Part shown: positions 7,690 to 16,735 of the stretch, in pieces | Layout: every line of letters starts with the position of its first letter | How positions within the stretch are numbered: the first letter of the stretch is position 1 | Source: Bacteroidales bacterium | GTDB taxonomy: Bacteria > Bacteroidota > Bacteroidia > Bacteroidales > P3 | DNA: 47,416 nt | Direction of reading: 5' to 3' | Assembly: GCA_031272245.1 (NCBI GenBank) | Contig: JAISUE010000020.1 | Location: forward strand, 1-47,416 | The notes under the pieces: generated by a model | Told to the model about the DNA's origin: nothing | Databases searched by the model: none | What the model saw: only the letters and a program-made list of their open reading frames with translations | Translations under genes and position numbers: made by a program

Positions 7690-10146
7690 ATGAATTTTAG
7701 ACATTTACTCTTTTCTCAAAAACGCTTTATATTAGCAGGCATTATGTTTGCCTGTTCTTTTTCCTGTTATGCACAATGGGAGAAAATAGACAGTTGTTAT
7801 ATGATTACTAATGAAAAAGACCTCATTACTTTGACTACAAATGTAGAAAATGGAAATAGTTATCAGGGAAAATGTTTTAAAATACATGATACTGTTACAG
7901 CCATTGTTCTGCATAACTTTACTCCGATAGGATCTTTTAACAAACCTTTTAATGGTTCATTTGACGGTAACAATAAAATAATCAATGGAACAATTAAAAC
8001 AAATAGGGATTGTGCAGGTTTATTTGGTTGTACTGCTCCGGATATTAAAGGAATGGAAATAAAAAATATTATCCTCTCTGATTGTAATATATCGGGGAAT
8101 GATTATGTTGGAGGCATTCTTGGATACCAACAGACAAAAGTTAATAAAAAGACTAAAGATACAAGTTCAACCAAAGTAATAAATTGTATTGTAACAGATT
8201 GTATTATATCAGGCAACAACTATGTTGGAGGTTTGATAGGCAATGCTCTTGGTTTAATAGAAAATTGCGGTAGCAGATATTGTCAGATAACAGCTAAATT
8301 TTATGTTGGCGGTTTATTTGGTAATCTGTCTTCAACAGTTTCTAATAGTTATTCGTCAAAATGTAACATCATTGCAAACAATGCAGCGGGAGGCTTAATA
8401 GGACAGAAAAACAGCAATGCCATTTTTAATTGTTATGCTGCAAATAAAATTGATAGATGTGATACTTCAGATAAAACTAATTTTGGAAGTTTTGTTGGGA
8501 AACGAAATAAAGAGGGTTCAAATAACTGTTTTACTCTTGCAGAAAATGACTGGAGAGGAAATAATTTACCTAATAACATACATATTGATGATACAAGTGT
8601 TGTCGTAAAAACGTTTGAAGAAATGAAATCTGAAATTTTTGTTAATAATCTTAACAACTATACCACAAATTTTTTTGTACATGAAGCATTATGGTTGCAT
8701 AATGACGGCTTACCTGTTCTTTTTTATGAGTTAGTAATGCCTCGTATTATAAGAAATGGAGAAATAATGAATGTCCCTAATGATTATTCTCTATCTGATA
8801 CTTCTGTTTTAACTATAAGAGATGGGGGACAATTTATAAACAAAAGCAAATATAACTTCAATATAATTTTTGAAAGAATTATTGATTATAATAAATGGGA
8901 ATTTTTTGGTTCTCCAACAGGAAATACAACCTTTGGATTCTTTTCAAATGATACATCTTTTCTTAACTCACAAGGTTTATCTGCTTTTCGTAACTCATCA
9001 CATAATTTTATAGTAGCCTATCCTTATAATTATAATGATAATAACTGGTATTCCGAATACGCATATAGAACAGATTCATTAAAAGCAGGTGAAGGTATTT
9101 TTGTTTGGAATGGAGGCATTGACATATCTGAAAATAATGAAGGTAATAATACGGCAACAACCATTTATTTTAACGGAGAAACAATAAATACAAGTCCTTT
9201 TTATTTCTCTGTTCAAAATTATAATGAACCTGAATGGATAGCACTCTCTAATCCATATCCTGCTGCTATTCATTCTTCATCTTTTATTAAAGAAAATGAA
9301 AAAGAATCATTGTTTATTCAAGGGAAAGCTGTTTATATTTGGGATAAAAATCTTAATAATACAGGTGATTGGATTATAAAAGATATGTATGATGATACTT
9401 TAATTTATCCTTCTTATGGTTTTATGATAGCATTCCCTGACAGCATAATGCAACAACAAGTAATGTTCTCAAAAGAAATGTATAACGAACCTAATAAAAC
9501 TTATTCTCTTGAACAAATAACTATTAATGCAACGACAAATAATTTTTCTCAAAAAGCAAACATAGCATTTTTGGAAACGGCTTCAAATGATTTTGATATT
9601 TATGATGCTTATGCTCTCTTTTCGGATAACCATCTTATTGTTTCTCCATATTTTAATATAAAGGGACACTCTATTGTAAAAAATACAATAAAAGAACTTC
9701 CTTATGAAACAGCCATAAATTTTCATTCTTATATTGAGAAAGAAATTTCGTTAAGTTTTTTAGGAATCAGAGAAAATGTACAAATTAATCTTATTGATTT
9801 GAAAAATGGAACAAATACTCAAATATATGAAAATGAAATTTATCCTGTTTATATTTATGAAGGTGAAAATGCTAATAGATTTATACTTAAACTTTCACAC
9901 AATTCAACCATTGACAAATTAACTGATGATAAAACTATAAACATTTGGGTAAATGAGAACAGAATAACCATTGATGGTGATGCTCTTGAAAGCATTGAAA
10001 TATATAATTTAATAGGAAAACGTGTTTTCTTTTCAAAATTATCATGCAATTATTATACAGATATTCTTCCTTTTTTACATGGATATTACATAGCAAAAGT
10101 TCATTCAAAATATGGTTCAAAAACGATTAAATTTGTTTTAGAATAA
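7690..10146 (+). CDS. Secreted GLUG-repeat surface protein with C-terminal sorting-like domain
   Basis: This 818-residue protein has an N-terminal signal peptide (charged start, hydrophobic core about 14-27, CYAQ cleavage context). Residues about 95-260 carry four to five GLUG-type repeats, each ending in a motif like YVGGLIGN or YVGGLFGN, a beta-helix fold seen in adhesins. The middle (about 350-620) is a Trp/Tyr-rich beta region. The last 60-70 residues contain EIYNLIGKRVFF and end in GSKTIKFVLE, resembling the T9SS type A sorting domain. It is therefore likely exported and anchored at the cell surface. It is monocistronic with its own promoter. The exact ligand and role are unknown. Confidence 0.75.
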   Translation: MNFRHLLFSQKRFILAGIMFACSFSCYAQWEKIDSCYMITNEKDLITLTTNVENGNSYQGKCFKIHDTVTAIVLHNFTPIGSFNKPFNGSFDGNNKIINGTIKTNRDCAGLFGCTAPDIKGMEIKNIILSDCNISGNDYVGGILGYQQTKVNKKTKDTSSTKVINCIVTDCIISGNNYVGGLIGNALGLIENCGSRYCQITAKFYVGGLFGNLSSTVSNSYSSKCNIIANNAAGGLIGQKNSNAIFNCYAANKIDRCDTSDKTNFGSFVGKRNKEGSNNCFTLAENDWRGNNLPNNIHIDDTSVVVKTFEEMKSEIFVNNLNNYTTNFFVHEALWLHNDGLPVLFYELVMPRIIRNGEIMNVPNDYSLSDTSVLTIRDGGQFINKSKYNFNIIFERIIDYNKWEFFGSPTGNTTFGFFSNDTSFLNSQGLSAFRNSSHNFIVAYPYNYNDNNWYSEYAYRTDSLKAGEGIFVWNGGIDISENNEGNNTATTIYFNGETINTSPFYFSVQNYNEPEWIALSNPYPAAIHSSSFIKENEKESLFIQGKAVYIWDKNLNNTGDWIIKDMYDDTLIYPSYGFMIAFPDSIMQQQVMFSKEMYNEPNKTYSLEQITINATTNNFSQKANIAFLETASNDFDIYDAYALFSDNHLIVSPYFNIKGHSIVKNTIKELPYETAINFHSYIEKEISLSFLGIRENVQINLIDLKNGTNTQIYENEIYPVYIYEGENANRFILKLSHNSTIDKLTDDKTINIWVNENRITIDGDALESIEIYNLIGKRVFFSKLSCNYYTDILPFLHGYYIAKVHSKYGSKTIKFVLE

Positions 10147-10152
10147 ATGATG

Positions 10153-10172
10153 GTGTTTTAGAAAGTATGCTG
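10153..10172 (+). repeat. Left imperfect inverted repeat of a candidate MITE-like segment
   Basis: This 20-nt stretch, with core TTTTAGAAAGTATGC, recurs in inverted orientation near 10532-10551 at 18 of 20 positions. It begins a few bases after the stop codon of the surface protein. Confidence 0.5.
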
Positions 10173-10339
10173 CAAAAAACACTGACCGTCAAAAATTATA
10201 TCAAAGTCCTCCAAATCAATATTGCAGACATTAAAAAAACTTTTAATGTTACTATAAATCCTTTTTAAGTCTAATTATTTTTAAGACATGGCAATCTTTT
10301 TAATCGGTTAAAAACTTTGTTTGCAAATAGTAAAAAATA

Positions 10340-10402
10340 TTAATCAGGAATAAATATTTATTAGTCAGGAATAAATATTTATTAATCAAGAATAAATATT
10401 GT
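10340..10402 (+). repeat. Three tandem 21-bp repeats
   Basis: Three head-to-tail copies of the unit TTAATCAGGAATAAATATTTA lie at 10340-10360, 10361-10381 and 10382-10402. Copy 2 has one change and copy 3 has three. Each of the first two copies spans the perfect palindrome AATAAATATTTATT. The copies lie about 170 bp upstream of the guanylyltransferase promoter. They may bind a protein or be simple slippage products. The wider gap 10147-10603 has no coding frame of note. Confidence 0.85.
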
Positions 10403-10531
10403 TTATACAGCATAAAATCATATTAAAACGTCCCTTATAAACACATTTTAGAAGGTTAAAATGTTATCTTACAAAAATGAAATTTTTTAATCATTATAAG
10501 ACTGTTTGAATTAACATTTTCATCTTAATTA

Positions 10532-10551
10532 TTCGGCATACTTTCTAAAAT
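10532..10551 (-). repeat. Right imperfect inverted repeat of the candidate MITE-like segment
   Basis: On the minus strand this reads with the same core TTTTAGAAAGTATGC as 10153-10172. The two arms enclose about 400 bp of non-coding DNA, including the 21-bp repeats. Confidence 0.5.
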
Positions 10552-10569
10552 ACTGTTAAATAAATTTAT

Positions 10570-10577
10570 TACTTTTG
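10570..10577 (+). promoter_or_regulatory. -7 element of the mannose-1-phosphate guanylyltransferase gene
   Basis: TACTTTTG lies 26 nt upstream of the ATG at 10604. It sits just downstream of the right inverted repeat. Its position favours 10604 over the ORF-track start at TTG 10598, which would leave almost no leader. Confidence 0.7.
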
Positions 10578-10603
10578 CCTAAAAATAAAATTATACTTTG
10601 TAT

Positions 10604-11689
10604 ATGAATACAAATAATTATTGCGTAATTATGGCTGGGGGAATAGGAACTCGTTTCTGGCCTATGAGCAGACAACGCAAACCAAAACAATTTATAGATG
10701 TACTGGGAGTAAATAAATCATTACTTCAATTAACTTTTGAACGAATGGAACAAATTGTTCCAAAACAAAATATATTTATAGTAACAAATGAAATATATCG
10801 TAATTTAGTTTTGACTCAAATTACATGTATTGACGAAATGCAAGTCTTATGCGAACCAAGCAGACGAAATACTGCTCCCTGCATTGCATATGCCAATTAC
10901 ATAATACGACAAATAAATCCTAACGCAAACATAGTTGTAGCTCCTTCCGATCATGTTATAAATGACGAAGAGTTATTTATACGTACTATAAATCAGGGAT
11001 TGTTAGCTGTAGAACAGGAAAATATACTTATAACATTAGGCATTAAGCCTGCGTATCCAAATACAGGTTATGGATATGTACAATATTTAGAAAAAAAGAC
11101 TTGTAAAACTGATAAAGACATCAAAAAAGTCAAATTATTTGCAGAAAAACCAAATGAAGATATGGCTAAAAAGTTTATTGCGAGTGGAGATTTTTTATGG
11201 AATGCAGGTATATTTATTTGGAATATGCATTCTATAGATGAGGCTATGCGTACATATTGTCCTGATGTATTTAATGCATTTGAATACAATAGCGAAAAAC
11301 AATTAGACGAAAAAGATTTTATTAACGCAGCATACTCTTCTTCACCTGCTATTTCCATTGATTATGCAATTATGGAAAGAGCGGAAAATGTGTATATAAT
11401 TCCTTCTAATTTTGGTTGGAGTGATGTTGGAACATGGAAAGCATTGTATAATGTGGGGAAGAAGGATGAAAATATGAATGCGATAGTTGGTCGTAATGTT
11501 ATGGCTTATGAAACAACAAATTGTTTAGTAAATGTTCCTAAAGATAAATTAGTAGTATTACAGGGCTTAAATGATTATATTGTTGTAGAAAGCGATAATA
11601 TTCTAATGATTTGTCGCAAAGAAGACGAACAACGCATTCGTCAATTTGTAACAGATGTTGAAGTAGAACGTGGCGGACAATTTATTTAA
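10604..11689 (+). CDS. manC: Mannose-1-phosphate guanylyltransferase
   Basis: From the ATG at 10604 the protein is 361 residues. The nucleotidyltransferase signature AGGIGTRFWPMSR near residue 10, with PKQF just after it, identifies the GDP-mannose pyrophosphorylase family. FAEKP near residue 180 and GWSDVGTWKAL near 270 are also typical. It makes GDP-mannose from GTP and mannose-1-phosphate for glycan and polysaccharide synthesis in the cytoplasm. The short type lacks the C-terminal phosphomannose isomerase domain of bifunctional enzymes. kamA follows after 71 nt with its own promoter-like box. Confidence 0.92.
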   Translation: MNTNNYCVIMAGGIGTRFWPMSRQRKPKQFIDVLGVNKSLLQLTFERMEQIVPKQNIFIVTNEIYRNLVLTQITCIDEMQVLCEPSRRNTAPCIAYANYIIRQINPNANIVVAPSDHVINDEELFIRTINQGLLAVEQENILITLGIKPAYPNTGYGYVQYLEKKTCKTDKDIKKVKLFAEKPNEDMAKKFIASGDFLWNAGIFIWNMHSIDEAMRTYCPDVFNAFEYNSEKQLDEKDFINAAYSSSPAISIDYAIMERAENVYIIPSNFGWSDVGTWKALYNVGKKDENMNAIVGRNVMAYETTNCLVNVPKDKLVVLQGLNDYIVVESDNILMICRKEDEQRIRQFVTDVEVERGGQFI

Positions 11690-11712
11690 ATAGTTTATTT
11701 AACTGTGTTTAT

Positions 11713-11720
11713 TAATTTTG
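11713..11720 (+). promoter_or_regulatory. -7 element before kamA
   Basis: TAATTTTG fits TANNTTTG and lies 40 nt upstream of the kamA ATG. The gene could also receive read-through from the guanylyltransferase gene, because no terminator is visible between them. Confidence 0.5.
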
Positions 11721-11760
11721 TACTATCTAAAAAATATAAACTCATAATAATATCAAATAT

Positions 11761-13026
11761 ATGCAAGTAAATAATAGAAAATTGATGTTTCCAAACATTA
11801 CAGACGAGCAATGGAATGATTGGAAATGGCAGGTAAAAAACCGAATAGAAACTCTTGATGAGTTAAAAAAGTATATAAATTTGACCAAAGAGGAAGAAGA
11901 AGGTGTCGCAAAGTCTTTAACTTCTTTGCGAATGGCAATAACACCTTACTATCTTTCATTAATAGATGTTAATAATCCAAATTGCCCTGTAAGACGACAA
12001 GCTATTCCAACTGCTAACGAATTACATAAAGTTGATGCTGATTTATTAGACCCTTTGCATGAAGATGAAGATTCTCCTGTTCCGGGACTTACTCACAGAT
12101 ACCCGGATAGAGTTTTGTTTCTAATTACTGACATGTGTTCAATGTATTGTCGTCATTGTACAAGGAGACGTTTTGCAGGTCAGCATGATTGCGAAAGTCC
12201 TTCTGTAAAAATTCAGCAAGCAATAGATTATATTGCTGCTACACCTCAAGTGAGAGATGTATTGTTGTCAGGAGGAGATGCACTAATGGTAAGTGATAAA
12301 ATGCTTGAATCAATTATAGAACGGTTAAGATCTATACCTCATGTTGAAATTATTAGAATAGGCAGCCGTGTTCCTGTGGTTTGTCCGCAAAGAATAACTG
12401 ATGATTTATGCAATATGTTAAAAAAATATCATCCTGTTTGGCTTAATACTCATTTTAATCATCCTAATGAATTGACACAAGAAGCAAGGGAAGCATGTGC
12501 AAAACTTGCAAATGCAGGAGTGCCGTTAGGAAATCAAAGTGTATTATTAAGAGGAGTAAATGATGATGTCAGGGTTATGAGAAAGCTTGTTCACGAATTA
12601 GTAAAGGCAAGGGTTAGACCTTATTATATCTATCAATGTGATCTGTCTATGGGACTTGAACATTTTCGTACTCCTGTTTCAAAAGGAATAGAGATAATAG
12701 AAAATTTACGCGGACATACTTCCGGTTACGCTGTGCCAACTTTTGTTGTAGATGCTCCCGGTGGCGGAGGAAAAACACCTGTTATGCCACAATATGTAAT
12801 ATCTCAAAGTCCAGGACGAGTAGTGTTAAGAAATTTTGAAGGAGTTATCACTACTTATACAGAGCCTGTTGATTATACACCCGGCAAATGCGATGTAGAT
12901 TTTCTGAAATATGAAGAAAACAAAGCCGCAAGTTTGGAAAGAGAAGGTGTTGCTTCATTGCTTCATGGTGATAGTTTAGCTTTAGAACCATCACATCTTG
13001 AAAGACATGAAAGAACGAAAAAATAA
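11761..13026 (+). CDS. kamA: L-lysine 2,3-aminomutase
   Basis: This 421-residue radical SAM enzyme interconverts L-lysine and L-beta-lysine. The Fe-S cluster motif CSMYCRHC (CxxxCxxC) lies near residues 124-131. The PLP-binding lysine is in APGGGGKTP near residue 335. The RRRF following the cluster and the SGGDAL motif are conserved in the family. The length matches the fermentative KamA enzymes rather than the shorter EpmB (about 340 residues). It acts in lysine fermentation to acetate and butyrate, or in beta-lysine osmolyte synthesis. A KamB-like gene follows after 67 nt, which favours the fermentation role. The B12-dependent kamD and kamE genes are not in this window. Confidence 0.93.
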   Translation: MQVNNRKLMFPNITDEQWNDWKWQVKNRIETLDELKKYINLTKEEEEGVAKSLTSLRMAITPYYLSLIDVNNPNCPVRRQAIPTANELHKVDADLLDPLHEDEDSPVPGLTHRYPDRVLFLITDMCSMYCRHCTRRRFAGQHDCESPSVKIQQAIDYIAATPQVRDVLLSGGDALMVSDKMLESIIERLRSIPHVEIIRIGSRVPVVCPQRITDDLCNMLKKYHPVWLNTHFNHPNELTQEAREACAKLANAGVPLGNQSVLLRGVNDDVRVMRKLVHELVKARVRPYYIYQCDLSMGLEHFRTPVSKGIEIIENLRGHTSGYAVPTFVVDAPGGGGKTPVMPQYVISQSPGRVVLRNFEGVITTYTEPVDYTPGKCDVDFLKYEENKAASLEREGVASLLHGDSLALEPSHLERHERTKK

Positions 13027-13093
13027 AAAAAAGTTTGTTTTAAACATAGCTTTTAATAAAAATGATAAACAATATTTCTACACATAAATTATT

Positions 13094-14101
13094 ATGTCTC
13101 TAATATCAGATATATTGCGTTATCGTAGTATTTCATTTGTTGGAATGGAAAAAAACACAGGGAAGACAGAAACATTAAATTATGTTTTATCTTCCCTTTA
13201 TTGTAAAAATTTGCGAATAGCTTTAACTTCTGTTGGTGTAGATGGAGAAAAACAGGACAGTATTTTTGCAAACTCCAAGCCTGAAATCACAATTTATCCA
13301 CAAACTACTTTTATTACTGCAGAAAAACTTTATCCATTAAAGCAAATAACTGCATCTATTCAAGGTATATCCGACAAACATACAGCATTGGGAAGACTTA
13401 TAAAAGCAAAAGCTATGAATAAAGGAAAAGTTTTATTAGCAGGTCCTTCCGATACAACATGGTTAAAAAAAATTATAGATGAATTATTACAGGATAATGA
13501 TTTATGTTTAATAGATGGAGCATTGTCAAGATTAAGTTTTGGCAGTCCTTCCATCACAGAAGCAATGATACTTTCTACCGGAACAGCTCTTTCAATGAGT
13601 ATAAATCAAATAGTAAAGAAAACAGACTTCGTTTTCAGAATGACTTTATTACAACCTGTTACCAAAAATTTAACATGCAAATTAGTAAATATTAAAAATG
13701 GTATTTATGTTATTGAGAACAATGAAAATATAATTCCTTTGCCTATACCATCTCTTTTAATGTTAGAAAAATATAAGGATATAATCTTTTCTAAAGGAAA
13801 AACATTATTTATAAGTGGTATATTAACCGACAGCCTTATTAAATTCATATTAACTCAACCCGATATTTCAAAAATTGAACTTATAATAAAAGATTTCACA
13901 AAAATATTTTCTTCTCCTGCAAATACTGATTTATTTTTGCAAAATGGAGGGAAAATTAAAGTATTAACTCCTGCAAATCTTATTGCAATAACAATAAACC
14001 CTATTGCTGCAAATGGGTTTAAACTTAATTCAACAAAACTTATAGATGCTCTCTCAAACAAAATAAATATACCTGTTTATAATGTTAAAGAAATGAATTA
14101 G
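13094..14101 (+). CDS. kamB: KamB-like P-loop protein, probable lysine 5,6-aminomutase reactivase subunit
   Basis: This 335-residue protein has a Walker A motif GMEKNTGKT at about residues 17-25. The following segments (TSVGVDGEK, LLAGPSD and LIDGALSRLSFGSP) match my memory of KamB, the protein encoded next to kamA in lysine fermentation operons of Fusobacteria, Clostridia and Porphyromonas. KamB is thought to work with the MutS-like KamC to reactivate B12-dependent lysine 5,6-aminomutase. Immediate linkage to kamA supports the call. No kamC follows: the operon stops at a bidirectional terminator and the next gene is on the other strand. If the assignment is wrong it is still a P-loop NTPase of the same layout. 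Confidence 0.7.
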   Translation: MSLISDILRYRSISFVGMEKNTGKTETLNYVLSSLYCKNLRIALTSVGVDGEKQDSIFANSKPEITIYPQTTFITAEKLYPLKQITASIQGISDKHTALGRLIKAKAMNKGKVLLAGPSDTTWLKKIIDELLQDNDLCLIDGALSRLSFGSPSITEAMILSTGTALSMSINQIVKKTDFVFRMTLLQPVTKNLTCKLVNIKNGIYVIENNENIIPLPIPSLLMLEKYKDIIFSKGKTLFISGILTDSLIKFILTQPDISKIELIIKDFTKIFSSPANTDLFLQNGGKIKVLTPANLIAITINPIAANGFKLNSTKLIDALSNKINIPVYNVKEMN

Positions 14102-14226
14102 TTTTTACTTGCATTGTTTGGTCGGGTTGATAAATTGGAAGGTTTAAATGTTCTTAACTTTTTGAAAACATAATTGAACCTAAATATTTTTATGAGTATT
14201 TTTTGTTTTCCTACTATATATATCAA

Positions 14227-14267
14227 CAAAAAAGCCAAGGAAATAAATATCTCTTTGGCTTTTTTTC
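14227..14267. terminator. Bidirectional terminator between kamB and rny
   Basis: AAAAAAGCCAA and TTGGCTTTTTTT flank a loop of roughly 15-20 nt, giving an A-run/stem/T-run structure that works in both directions for the convergent kamB (+) and rny (-) genes. Confidence 0.8.
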
Positions 14268-14285
14268 TATCAGTTTAAGTATTAA

Positions 14286-15830
14286 CTATTTTGCAAAATT
14301 AACAGATCTTGTTTCGCGAATAACTGTTACTTTTATCATGCCGGGAAACACCATTTCGGTTTGTATCTTTTTTGACAAATCAAATGATAATTGGCTTGCT
14401 TCAGCATCAGTAAGTTTGTCTGCGGCTACAATAACACGCAATTCACGTCCCGCTTGTATGGCATAAGTCTTAAGAACACCATTATACGACATTGCTAATT
14501 CTTCCAATTTATTAAGACGGTTAATATAGGCTTCAACAACTTCGCGTCTTGCTCCTGGTCTTGCTCCGGAAATAGCATCGCAAACCTGAACAATAGGAGC
14601 ATAAAGACTATTCATTTCTGTTTCATCGTGGTGAGAGCCAATAGCATTACATATTTCCGGTTTCTCCTTAAATTTCTCTGCAAGTTTCATCCCTAAAAGT
14701 GCATGTGGTAATTCAGGTTCATTATCTGGTACTTTCCCTATATCATGTAAAAGCCCTGCACGCTTTGCTATTTTAGCGTTAAGACCAAGTTCCGAAGCCA
14801 TAGTCGCACATAAATTGGCAACTTCACGAGAATGTTGTAAAAGATTTTGTCCATAAGAAGAGCGATATTTCATTTTACCAACCATCCTTATCAATTCAGG
14901 GTGAAGATTAACTATACCCAAGTCTATACATGTTTTTTTACCTATTTCAATTACTTCCTGTTCTAACTGTTTCTTTGTTTTTGCAACAACTTCTTCAATA
15001 CGTGCCGGATGGATACGCCCATCTGTTACAAGCTTATGTAATGAAAGACGTGCAACTTCACGACGAACCGGGTCAAAACATGACAATAAAATAGCGTCAG
15101 GGGAATCATCTATTATGATTTCTACACCAGTTAAACTCTCTATTGTTCTGATATTACGACCTTCACGTCCTATAATTCTGCCTTTTATTTCTTCATTTTC
15201 AAGATTAAAAGCTGTTACTGTATTTTCTATTGCAACTTCTGCAGCTGTACGTTGAATAGATTGAACGATTATTTTTTTTGCTTGTTGATTTGCAGTAAGT
15301 TTTGCCTCTTCAACAATATCCATAATTTTGCCTGCAGCTTCTGAACGTGCTTCGTCAACAAGTGTTTCTACTAACTGAGTTTTTGCCTGTTCTGCCGATA
15401 AACCTGCTATTTGCTCTAATCGTTCTACACTTTGACGATAAGTTTTTTCTACTTCCTGTTGACGTGCTGCAAGTCTTTCTTGTTGACGATTAAAATTTTC
15501 TTTTGCAGTTTTAAATTCATTGTCTTTTTTTTGTAGTTCTTCCAATTTTTGACTTGCTGACCGTTGCTGCTCTTTAATTTTATTTTCAATTTGAGCAATT
15601 TTGTTATTACGCTCTTGAATTTGTTTGTCATGCTCAGATTTCATTTGAAAAAATTTTTCCTTCGCCTGCAACATCTTTTCTTTCTTAATGATTTCTGCTT
15701 TATCCTCCGCTTCCTGTAATACTTTCAAGCTACGTTTTTGCAATTTTTTACTGAAAACAGTTGTGGCAACAAGTACTCCTATTCCCAAGCCAACAACCCC
15801 TGTAATGATTCCTATTATTAACTCATTCAT
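14286..15830 (-). CDS. rny: Ribonuclease Y
   Basis: This 514-residue protein has the full RNase Y layout. There is an N-terminal transmembrane helix (about 5-25, with [15 protein letters not shown]). A long coiled coil follows (about 30-190), rich in Lys, Glu and Gln. Then comes a KH RNA-binding domain with [15 protein letters not shown] near 215, and an HD domain with LLHDIGK near 360 and SHHDETE near 400. It is a membrane-anchored endoribonuclease that starts mRNA decay. The gene is the last of a minus-strand block with zapA and the 6S RNA. Confidence 0.95.
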   Translation of the reverse strand: MNELIIGIITGVVGLGIGVLVATTVFSKKLQKRSLKVLQEAEDKAEIIKKEKMLQAKEKFFQMKSEHDKQIQERNNKIAQIENKIKEQQRSASQKLEELQKKDNEFKTAKENFNRQQERLAARQQEVEKTYRQSVERLEQIAGLSAEQAKTQLVETLVDEARSEAAGKIMDIVEEAKLTANQQAKKIIVQSIQRTAAEVAIENTVTAFNLENEEIKGRIIGREGRNIRTIESLTGVEIIIDDSPDAILLSCFDPVRREVARLSLHKLVTDGRIHPARIEEVVAKTKKQLEQEVIEIGKKTCIDLGIVNLHPELIRMVGKMKYRSSYGQNLLQHSREVANLCATMASELGLNAKIAKRAGLLHDIGKVPDNEPELPHALLGMKLAEKFKEKPEICNAIGSHHDETEMNSLYAPIVQVCDAISGARPGARREVVEAYINRLNKLEELAMSYNGVLKTYAIQAGRELRVIVAADKLTDAEASQLSFDLSKKIQTEMVFPGMIKVTVIRETRSVNFAK

Positions 15831-15889
15831 ATTTTATTAAATTAAATTTATTATATATTATAACTTTCGTTATTGTTTTCAACAAAACC

Positions 15890-16082
15890 AAAAAAGAACT
15901 GCACCAACAGACAAATGGAGTTGGTCAAACTCCGATAAATTACGTTTTGAGAGCCTTGTGTATCAAACTTCTACCGCCAAATTATGGATTCCAAAAAGGA
16001 ATTGAAGCCTGTTTTCCTCACAATGAGCTTACTCGGTTCGTGTTTAGTGTTGAGTTTGCAAACTGTTTTGTCTAATTGATGC
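15890..16082 (-). ncRNA. ssrS: Probable 6S RNA
   Basis: The 290 bases between zapA and rny hold no reading frame but have dense potential structure on the minus strand. AGACAAA near the 5' end pairs with TTTGTCT near the 3' end, extended by CAA/TTG, to give a closing stem. Inside are two hairpins, ATTCC-TTTTT-GGAAT and GGAGTT-TGACC-AACTCC, leaving a long rod with internal bubbles. 6S RNA genes lie next to zapA in many bacteria, and Bacteroidales have a recognised 6S homologue of about this size. It would bind RNA polymerase holoenzyme and damp transcription in stationary phase. The ends are estimates; the 3' end is placed at a T run. Confidence 0.72.
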
Positions 16083-16121
16083 AGCTATATAAGTCTGTTT
16101 ATTTCAAAGAACTGCTATTTA

Positions 16122-16418
16122 CTACCTTCTTATATCAATTTGTTCGTTTAGAAATCTATCTAATTGTTCAAGTCTTTGAGTTACTTCTTCGTCCTTAAAA
16201 TTACGTTTTTCTTCTATTTTGATATATTGTGTTACATATTCCAATAACACCATCGCTAATAAATCCTGTTTATCCTTATAAGCATACAATCGTGCATAAC
16301 CTTCTAATTTTTCTTTGATAAGATTGGAAGCATTACGAAATACCTCTTCCTCATCTGTCTGAATTTTTACCTTATACTTTCTATCGGCAATCGTTATCGT
16401 TACAGGTAATTCTTCCAT
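16122..16418 (-). CDS. zapA: Cell division protein ZapA
   Basis: From the ATG at 16418 the protein has 98 residues. The ORF-track start is a TTG two codons earlier that overlaps the preceding stop, so the ATG is preferred. The N-terminal part (VTITIADRKYKVKIQTDEEE) is the ZapA globular domain, and the rest is a long helix that forms the coiled-coil tetramer. ZapA bundles FtsZ protofilaments at midcell. The upstream coiled-coil gene ends 2 nt before this start codon, so the two are tightly linked. Confidence 0.88.
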   Translation of the reverse strand: MEELPVTITIADRKYKVKIQTDEEEVFRNASNLIKEKLEGYARLYAYKDKQDLLAMVLLEYVTQYIKIEEKRNFKDEEVTQRLEQLDRFLNEQIDIRR

Positions 16419-16420
16419 AA

Positions 16421-16711
16421 TCAATCGTTATCACTTGTTATCATTGTTATACATTTATTGATCTTACGCACCAACTCATTTATTTTTGTTTTGCTTTCGG
16501 CAATATCCGAATGCGTTATTATTCCTATATTTATTTGCTTTATTTTTTCCTCTAAATGTTTATTTTGTTCTATCGTTTCTAAAATTTGTGATTCCAAAGT
16601 TAAAATACGTTCCTTCAAAACAGAATTTTCAATTTTTAAATAGCCGTTTTGTTCAACAATTTTTCTTGATTTATAGTCTATTGCAGAGACTAATGATTCA
16701 ACCTTGTCCAT
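16421..16711 (-). CDS. Small coiled-coil protein upstream of zapA (ZapB-like candidate)
   Basis: From the ATG at 16711 the product is 96 residues, almost entirely helical, with heptad-like spacing (VLKERILTLESQILETIEQ). The longer ORF in the track starts upstream of a -7 box, and its extra hydrophobic N-terminus is therefore unlikely to be made. Size, coiled-coil character and linkage to zapA suggest a division-ring partner such as a ZapB analogue, but I see no sequence signature that proves homology. A septation role is inference from context. Confidence 0.6.
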   Translation of the reverse strand: MDKVESLVSAIDYKSRKIVEQNGYLKIENSVLKERILTLESQILETIEQNKHLEEKIKQINIGIITHSDIAESKTKINELVRKINKCITMITSDND

Positions 16712-16735
16712 CTTAAAATCATAGTTAACGTGTTG

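Noticed and set aside
10340-10402. Short repeats as a possible CRISPR array
   Set aside because: The repeats are directly tandem with no spacers and there are no cas genes in the window.
14203-14466. 87-codon plus-strand ORF
   Set aside because: It runs antisense into the 3' end of rny and across the bidirectional terminator.
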